A stretch of DNA of 64,000 bases from Terrirhizobium terrae (GTDB lineage Bacteria > Pseudomonadota > Alphaproteobacteria > Rhizobiales > Rhizobiaceae), in the NCBI RefSeq assembly GCF_030323265.1, contig NZ_CP104990.1, positions 310,001-374,000 on the forward strand, in the 5' to 3' direction. The position numbers and the translations under genes were made by a program. The number at the start of each line of letters is the position of its first letter. Within the stretch, counting starts at the first letter, position 1. The notes beneath the pieces were generated by a model that was given only the letters and a program-made list of their open reading frames with translations, had not been told where the DNA came from and made no database searches. Shown one piece after another: positions 58,820 through 64,000 of this stretch.

Positions 58820-59542
58820 TCATGGGCCGCTCCTTGCCGTGCGCGGTGCCAACAATCCCTTCAGCGACGTGGCTGTCGTCGACGCGCCGCGATCGATCCC
58901 CGCCTTGGCGGCATCGAGCGGCAGCACGCTCGCAGGAATGTTCAAGGCGTTCGGATATTGCCGCGTGACGAAGGCATAGATCAGCCCGCCATTGCGCGCA
59001 TCGAACAGTTCGACGGCATAGATCACCGCACCGGAAAAGCGTGCTTCCTTGTCACCGGCCATCTTGAGGCCGTTGAGCGCGAAGCCGACCGGCGTCACCT
59101 TCGTGGCGGTGCTGAGAACCGGCACGCTGGTCTGCGCTCCGGTGATCGTGACCCGCATGCGCAATGAAGGCGCACCGGCGGTCCCGGTCACAAGCCCGTG
59201 TCGGCGCAGTTCTTCGGCAAACTTCCGGTCCGCATGCCTGGCGAGATCCGCTTTTCCGTTTTCCGACAGGTTGCCGAACTGGTGGTCCGCGCCGCGATAG
59301 ATACGAACGGGCTCGAGCGCTACGGCCGAATAGGCCTTGAGCGCCTTGGGATCAAGCGACGTATTGAAGGCCACCCGCTTGTCCGTGTTGCTCGTATTGG
59401 CATGGAGCTGGGCTGTCGAGGCAAGCTCCTGATAATGCGCCGGCGTTGTCGTGCAGGATGTGACGAGCATCGCGATCCCGAGATAGCCAATACTCGGAGA
59501 GACGAAACCTGTCCTCTTCGCGACCCTTGTCTGCATTGCCAT
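58820..59542 (-). CDS. DUF3313 family lipoprotein
   Basis: The 240-aa protein has a lipoprotein-like N-terminus (MAMQTRVAKRTGFVSPSIGYLGIAMLVTSC). The domain has YSAVALEPVRIYRGAD, a helical section (LARHADRKFAEELRRHGLV) and LRMRVTITGAQTS, as in DUF3313. The start at 59542 puts the lipobox cysteine near residue 30. The C-terminal 20 residues are unusual and might hide another small indel. It converges with the HdeD-like gene. Role unknown. Confidence 0.7.
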   Translation of the reverse strand: MAMQTRVAKRTGFVSPSIGYLGIAMLVTSCTTTPAHYQELASTAQLHANTSNTDKRVAFNTSLDPKALKAYSAVALEPVRIYRGADHQFGNLSENGKADLARHADRKFAEELRRHGLVTGTAGAPSLRMRVTITGAQTSVPVLSTATKVTPVGFALNGLKMAGDKEARFSGAVIYAVELFDARNGGLIYAFVTRQYPNALNIPASVLPLDAAKAGIDRGASTTATSLKGLLAPRTARSGP

Positions 59543-59795
59543 CGATATGCCCTCGCCGAAGATCATCTTCCCGGTTCCATGAACCGCCTGCCGCGCGCAG
59601 CGCGGCGGGTTTGCATAAGGTGGGCAAGGGATTTTCCCGGCGATTGCAGAAATGTTGCAGTTTGTTACAGCCCCTTTCCAGGCATCCGGGATGATCACAA
59701 GCAACGCTGTAATCTTCTGCATCAAACCTGAAACAGCGGATCAAACTTGACCCGCGACACTGGCTCCATCTTCAACGCAAGGAGCCGATATTTTC

Positions 59796-60550
59796 ATGTT
59801 CATCCAGCATTCCATGGGAGGCAGTCGAGCGGATATGCTGTCAGGCAATCCAATCCGCACCGCCAAGCACTATTTCAACGCAAGCAAGGCCGTAACCGCC
59901 CTGATGCTTGCACTCACCCTCATCTTTTCCCTCGGCGGCATGTCGAAGGCGTCCGCCGCCACCAATGGCGTCGCGGTGACCAGCGTCAATCTTCGCGCCG
60001 GTCCGAGCACCCAATATCCGGTCGTCCGCGTCATGCCGCAGAGCGCCTCGCTCGTCATCTATGGCTGCAGCGGCGACCGGACCTGGTGCGACGTCAGCTG
60101 GGCCGGCGCCCGCGGCTGGGTCTCGGCAAGCTATATCTATGTCAACTACAACGGCCAGCAGACCGTTCTGACGTCATCGATCGTGCCGGTGATCGGCATC
60201 GCCACCGTCGCCTTCAGCGTCGCATACTGGGATTCCACTATCATTCGCAGCCCTGGTACGGTCATTGGGACCGTTACTACCACGGCGGCTCGCGCAAGGC
60301 CGTTGCGGGCTGCGGTCCGAATGGCTGCGGTGCCGCCGCCGTCACCCGTGGTCCGCATGGCGGCGCCCGTGCCGCAGCAGGTGGTTGCCATGACGGAAAT
60401 TGCGGCGGTGCAGCCGTGACCCGCGGCCCGAATGGCGGTGGCCGCGCGGCAGTCGGTGGTTGCGGTCCCGAAAAATGCGGCGGCGCTTCCGTCACCCGCG
60501 GACCGCTCGGCAATACCCGCGTTCGTCACGGTTCCTTTGATCGTCCCTGA
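59796..60550 (+). pseudogene. SH3-domain protein with Cys/Gly repeats, frameshifted as written
   Basis: The repaired protein is 251 aa with an N-terminal membrane/signal segment (residues about 33-50) and a bacterial SH3 domain (TSVNLRAGPSTQYPVVRVMPQ, WCDVSWAGARGWVSASYI). After one added T at 60233-60234 it continues YWDFHYHSQPWYGHWDRYYHGG. The tail holds three imperfect 23-25-residue repeats built around GGC-x4-C-G-x-A-x-V-T-R-G-P-x-G. SH3 domains of this kind bind peptidoglycan, so the protein is probably periplasmic or surface-bound. Confidence 0.78.
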
Positions 60551-60574
60551 TCTGTGATCGTCCCAAAACCTTCT

Positions 60575-60615
60575 GCGGACCGGCGCTTCTGACACCAGGA
60601 GCGTCAGTCCGCTTT
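60575..60615 (+). terminator. Terminator-like hairpin after the SH3 protein
   Basis: GCGGAC...GTCCGC forms the outer stem with a further GGCGCT/AGCGTC partial stem inside, followed by TTT. It starts 25 bases after the stop codon. Confidence 0.45.
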
Positions 60616-60943
60616 ATGCGCTTCCGCTCATTTGCGGCGGCTGGAGACATGAGGCATTCTGCGCGGGAAAATTGAAGGTGACAAGGGAACCTCGCGTAGA
60701 AGGAGCTTCTCGCCTCTTCTTCTTCCCAGGCAGCCACCGCCCATTCAAGACCTTCCTTGGGTACCTCTGGCCATGATCCGGCGTTCAAGCCGCCTACTGC
60801 CCATCTGCAAGGCGGTTTCCGCGATGCTGGGATTGCCACAGCATCTTCATTGCCAAACACTACAATTATTCGGAATAAGTGGTCATCGATTCTACCGCTG
60901 CGTGGCTTGATGGCGCCGCAGGATTACAACAGGATGCTTCAGC
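60616..60943. other. Gap upstream of the M24 peptidase
   Basis: These 328 bases hold no gene I can support. The antisense frame across it has no family features. A promoter for the M24 gene is expected. An ATTATTCGGAATAAG stretch near 60865 has a small AT-rich dyad but no clear -35/-10 pair. Confidence 0.5.
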
Positions 60944-62146
60944 ATGAGTGCCCCCGTCTACAAGTCCTTCGAACAGTCGCTCGGCGAATTCGAAAACATC
61001 GCCGCCGCCATTCCGCCGATTTCGGTCGATGAACTGAACGCGCGCATCGCCAAGCTGCAGGGCCTGATGAAGGATGAAGGCGTCAAGGCGGTCTATCTCG
61101 ACACCTCGACCAGCCTCACTTATTTTACCGCCATCACGCTCGGCGCCAGCGAACGCCTGCATGGCGCGATCATCCCGTCCTCCGGCGCGCCGATCTATAT
61201 CAGCCCGGCTTTCGAGGAACCGAAGACCGAGACACTGATCACCATTCCGGGCGAAATCGCCGTCTGGGAAGAACATGAGGACCCGGCCCTGCTCGTCGCC
61301 GACCGGATCTGCGGCTTGGTCGCCGAAGGCGACACGCTGGCCCTCGATCCGGCGACGCCCTTCGTCTTCTCGAGCCCGATCACCGCCCATATCGGCAGCC
61401 GCCTGAAGGTCAAGGGCGCCAAGTACATGATCGCCCAGTGCCGACAGATCAAGTCCAAGACCGAGATCGCAATCATTCAAGCGGCAATGACCGCCAGCCT
61501 CGGCGTCCACAAGGCCGTCTGGCAGGGGCTCTATGAAGGTGTCTCGACGACCGAAGTAACCGACTTCATCGCCGCCGCCCATCAGAAGCTCGGCATGCGC
61601 CATATCTTCGCGGCTGCCCAGTTCGGCGAAGCGACCGCCTATCCCCATGGCGTGCCCTATGCGCAGACCTTGAAGACCGGCGACATGGTGCTGATCGATC
61701 TCGGCGCCCATATCCATCGTTACTGCTCGGATATCACCCGCACCTATGTCTTCGGCCAGCCGACCGACCGCCAGCGCGAGGTCTGGATACTGGAGCAGAA
61801 AGCCCATCGTGCGGCTTTCGATGCAGCCAAGCTCGGCACGCCCTGCGAAGAAGTCGATTTCGCCGCCCGCAAGGTGCTGACCGATGCTGGTTACGGCCCG
61901 GACTACAAGGTGCCAGGCCTTCCCCACCGCACCGGCCACGGTCTCGGCATGGACATGCACGAGGACCCCTACATGGTTCGGGGCAACAAGACGCCGCTCG
62001 AAGTCGGCATGGTCTTCTCCGATGAGCCGATGCTCGCCATCTACGGCGAATGCGGCGTGCGTCTCGAAGACATCATCTACATGAGCGAAACCGGCCCGGT
62101 CTTCTTCACCGAACCGGCCCACTCGATCGACAAGCCCTTCGGCTGA
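60944..62146 (+). CDS. M24 family metallopeptidase (Xaa-Pro aminopeptidase-like)
   Basis: The 400-aa protein has an N-terminal creatinase-like domain and a C-terminal pita-bread domain. Metal ligands are in place: LIDLGAH and SDITRTYVFG (Asp, Asp), HRTGHGLG (His), SDEPMLA (Glu) and RLEDII (Glu). Family members cut Xaa-Pro peptides or act on methylated amines such as creatine. The HGVPYAQTL stretch provides the substrate-side histidine. It has no operon partner. Confidence 0.87.
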   Translation: MSAPVYKSFEQSLGEFENIAAAIPPISVDELNARIAKLQGLMKDEGVKAVYLDTSTSLTYFTAITLGASERLHGAIIPSSGAPIYISPAFEEPKTETLITIPGEIAVWEEHEDPALLVADRICGLVAEGDTLALDPATPFVFSSPITAHIGSRLKVKGAKYMIAQCRQIKSKTEIAIIQAAMTASLGVHKAVWQGLYEGVSTTEVTDFIAAAHQKLGMRHIFAAAQFGEATAYPHGVPYAQTLKTGDMVLIDLGAHIHRYCSDITRTYVFGQPTDRQREVWILEQKAHRAAFDAAKLGTPCEEVDFAARKVLTDAGYGPDYKVPGLPHRTGHGLGMDMHEDPYMVRGNKTPLEVGMVFSDEPMLAIYGECGVRLEDIIYMSETGPVFFTEPAHSIDKPFG

Positions 62147-62183
62147 GACCCACTGAAGCTGGCCATCAAGGCTCTTGCCTTTT

Positions 62184-62216
62184 CCATTCATGCGCATATC
62201 ATCTGCGCATGAATGG
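62184..62216. promoter_or_regulatory. Operator/promoter of the ccdAB operon
   Basis: CCATTCATGCGCA and TGCGCATGAATGG are perfect 13-bp arms 7 bases apart. A -35 TTGCCT (62175-62180) and a -10 TATCAT (62197-62202) with a 16-bp spacer overlap the dyad. A CcdA or CcdA-CcdB complex bound here would block RNA polymerase, the expected autoregulation. Confidence 0.72.
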
Positions 62217-62228
62217 AGGCCTTTAAAT

Positions 62229-62459
62229 ATGCCCTCAGCGTCCCGAAAAGCCGCCAATCTCTCGCTCGACAGCGAGCTTCTGTCTCAGGCCCGTGACCTG
62301 GACATCAACCTGTCCCGCGCCGCCGAAGACGGCATCGCGAAGGCCGTGAAGGCTGAACGCGAACGTCGCTGGCTGGAAGAAAACTCTGAGGCGATCAGGG
62401 CCTATAACGATTACATCGAAAAGAATGGGCTCCCGCTCGACGAGTATCGCAGCTTCTGA
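62229..62459 (+). CDS. ccdA: Antitoxin CcdA
   Basis: The 76-aa protein has an N-terminal ribbon-helix-helix DNA-binding part (AANLSLDSELLSQARDLDINLSRAAEDGI). Its C-terminus WLEENSEAIRAYNDYIEKNGLPL is the CcdB-binding tail with the W-x3-N-x-x-A-I-x-x-Y-N pattern. GGAGG precedes the ATG. It overlaps ccdB by ATGA coupling. It neutralises CcdB and represses the operon. Confidence 0.93.
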   Translation: MPSASRKAANLSLDSELLSQARDLDINLSRAAEDGIAKAVKAERERRWLEENSEAIRAYNDYIEKNGLPLDEYRSF

Positions 62460-62758
62460 TGGCGCGATTTCACGTTCATAAACTCAAGGGCAGAGACGGC
62501 CTAGTGCTGGATCTCCAGGCCGATCTATTGGATTCACTCGAGACGAGAGTGGTGGCACCAGTCATGCCGGCCAGCGACATCGGACCGATTTTCGTCAGGC
62601 TCAGCCCGCGCGTCGAAATCGATGGGCAATTCTACCTGATCCTCATACCTTCCATGGCATCGATACCGAAACGGTTCCTAGGCGAGACCATCGTTGACCT
62701 CAGCCCTCGCCAGGACGAGATCACCGCAGCGACGGATTTCCTGTTCCAGGGGTTCTGA
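62459..62758 (+). CDS. ccdB: Toxin CcdB (gyrase poison)
   Basis: The 99-aa CcdB-fold protein has FHVHKLKGRDGLVLDLQADLLDSL, LVVAPV-like LETRVVAPVMPA, and a C-terminal DFLFQGF. The final W-G-I of F-plasmid CcdB is replaced by Q-G-F, so gyrase binding may differ. CcdB traps DNA gyrase on DNA. Start and stop overlap ccdA, and length is normal. The pair could be chromosomal or plasmid-borne. Confidence 0.92.
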   Translation: MARFHVHKLKGRDGLVLDLQADLLDSLETRVVAPVMPASDIGPIFVRLSPRVEIDGQFYLILIPSMASIPKRFLGETIVDLSPRQDEITAATDFLFQGF

Positions 62759-63164
62759 CGTCGGTTATCTCCATCATCGCCAACCCATGCCGATGACATA
62801 TCCATATCGTCTGCTGGAAGCACGCCTGAGATGCGCATTGATGATCCCATCCGGGCTGGTTGTGATCAGTTGCCGTAGGACCGGGTGGAGCTATAGCTTT
62901 AAGACAAAGACGCCTTATCACATTGGAGGATGTGCAAAGCACCTGCTCATCCGAACTGCCAACGCCCCCTTGCGTGAGTTCTCGGGCAAGATATCTGCAT
63001 CTGGGCAGTAAGTCTTTGTTCCAAATCCCGAACGACGAATTAGCACGTAGCTGAAGTACTGGTTTTTGGCCGGTGGTTTCAGCTGACGCTATGCGCGCGG
63101 TTCGGAGCATCGGACGGGCTGGCTCCCCTTCCCAACGAACTCCAACAACCGAGGGTTCAACGCC
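62759..63164. other. Gap between ccdB and the large surface protein
   Basis: These 406 bases show no gene with a plausible start, ribosome site or family match on either strand. GAGGG about 10 bases before GTG 63165 serves the next gene. Some of the sequence may be a remnant. Confidence 0.5.
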
Positions 63165-64000
63165 GTGACCATTTCGTCGTCTGTTCAGGTGAATGAGGCA
63201 GCAGCGGAGCCACTCAACAAGATCGCGCTTGAAAACCTCAAGCAGGGCAATCCCAAGAGCGAGTGGGGTATCGAAGGTGACGGTGACGGCAACATCCAGG
63301 GCTTCGCCACCGAGATCAGTACCAATATCGGCGGGACTGTCGATTTCAAGATCGCCACCGACTCCACCCAGTACCGGCTGGATATCTACCGGATGGGTTA
63401 CTATGGCGGCGACGGCGCCCGCAAGGTGGCAACGATCGAGAAGTCGCTTGAAACGGCGCAGATACAGGATCATCCCATCGTCGACATGTCTCTCGGCCTT
63501 ATCGACTGCGGGAACTGGGATGTGTCGGCAAGCTGGGAGATACCGGAGGATGCGGTTTCCGGCGTCTATTTCGCCAAGCTGGTCCGAGAAGATGGGACAA
63601 GTGGTGAGAGCATAATTCCGTTCATTGTGCGCGACGACGGATCCACCAGCGATATCGTATTCCAGACTTCCGACACGACCTGGCAGGCCTATAACGCCTG
63701 GGGTGGGGCAAGCCTTTACTACGGCGAGGTGCCCGTCGATCCCGCGGACATGGTCGGCTACATGCCGCCGAACTGTAGTTGCGGCCTGACAGCGATCGGT
63801 AGGGCGTCCGCGGTCAGCTATAACCGGCCGATCATCACCAATACGAGCCCTGTCGGCGGCACCCACGATTTCATCTTCGGCGCCGAGAGTGCTGCGATCT
63901 CGTGGCTCGAGCAGAACGGTTATGACGTCTCTTACATTTCAGGCGTGGACGCCACGCGTGACGGTGCCCAACTGCTCAATCACCAGGCCTTTCTTTCGGT
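63165..64000 (+). CDS. Large protein with N,N-dimethylformamidase-beta-like domain (partial, runs off the window)
   Basis: The first 278 residues of an unfinished frame from GTG 63165. After a short acidic leader there is NPKSEWGIEGDGDGNIQGFATEI, then YRLDIYRMGYYGGDGARKVATI and TTWQAYNAWGGASLYYGE. These features match the N,N-dimethylformamidase beta-subunit family domain, which in rhizobia sits at the front of long proteins with DUF4082, Ig-like or RTX-type repeats. No classical signal peptide is seen; such proteins often leave by a type I system. The amidase activity is unproven. Confidence 0.7.
   Translation, partial: MTISSSVQVNEAAAEPLNKIALENLKQGNPKSEWGIEGDGDGNIQGFATEISTNIGGTVDFKIATDSTQYRLDIYRMGYYGGDGARKVATIEKSLETAQIQDHPIVDMSLGLIDCGNWDVSASWEIPEDAVSGVYFAKLVREDGTSGESIIPFIVRDDGSTSDIVFQTSDTTWQAYNAWGGASLYYGEVPVDPADMVGYMPPNCSCGLTAIGRASAVSYNRPIITNTSPVGGTHDFIFGAESAAISWLEQNGYDVSYISGVDATRDGAQLLNHQAFLS

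Noticed and set aside
60492..60860. 122-aa minus-strand frame in the gap before the M24 gene
   Set aside because: No ribosome site, low-complexity composition, no family match. It reads through a terminator-like hairpin.
60866..62257. 463-codon minus-strand frame over the M24 peptidase
   Set aside because: A GC-rich shadow frame. The plus-strand gene has all five metal ligands.

Overview
The window reads as a rhizobial genome (Rhizobiaceae, Alphaproteobacteria; Rhizobium, Agrobacterium, Ensifer or a close relative). The grounds are high GC, the pcaDCHGB order with a divergent PcaQ, RIME-like palindromic intergenic repeats, a carnitine dehydrogenase fused to a thioesterase, and families typical of the group (DUF992, DUF1194, TIGR02587/TIGR02588, PMP3, HdeD). 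I see no rRNA, tRNA, CRISPR array, phage or insertion sequence. The replicon (chromosome, chromid or megaplasmid) cannot be told from the window.

Layout. 1-9.4 kb: protocatechuate catabolism (pcaD, C, H, G, B, minus strand) running into a five-gene branched-chain-type ABC transporter, with pcaQ divergent and a clear PcaQ-like dyad between. 9.4-18.4 kb: glycerate kinase, a protease-fold protein that lacks its catalytic residues, DUF992, pobA, an orphan substrate-binding protein, the TIGR02588/TIGR02587 pair, a hydrolase and DUF1194. 18.5-35.1 kb: a catabolic island for carnitine and methylated glycines. It holds a LysR regulator with a T-N11-A box, two tandem dimethylglycine/sarcosine dehydrogenase-like flavoproteins, a Rieske oxygenase, then enoyl-CoA hydratase, acyl-CoA synthetase, acyl-CoA dehydrogenase, carnitine dehydrogenase-thioesterase, a BKACE enzyme and a GlxA/CdhR-type AraC regulator. 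Together they could take butyrobetaine/crotonobetaine to carnitine, glycine betaine, dimethylglycine, sarcosine and glycine. 35-44.5 kb: small membrane and secreted proteins, a soluble chemoreceptor-like protein, an HD protein, an SDR, a MarR/MFS/HlyD efflux operon, a GH25 lipoprotein and two tiny hydrophilic proteins ending at a strong terminator. 44.7-54.6 kb: CHASE4-GGDEF diguanylate cyclase, a zinc/cadmium P-type ATPase behind a MerR-type promoter, adenine deaminase, and a divergent PotABCD-type ABC transporter. 54.7-64 kb: small exported proteins, an OmpR two-component system, HdeD, a DUF3313 lipoprotein, an SH3 protein, an M24 peptidase, a ccdAB toxin-antitoxin pair with its operator, and the start of a large surface protein.

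A pervasive property of this sequence must be known before using it. I find 20 single-base frameshifts in 18 loci. Each is explained by one base lost (18 cases) or gained (2 cases), nearly always inside a run of the same base, and each one, once corrected, restores a conserved full-length protein. This looks like homopolymer error in the read data, not gene decay. Loci typed 'pseudogene' here are interrupted as written but are probably intact in the organism.
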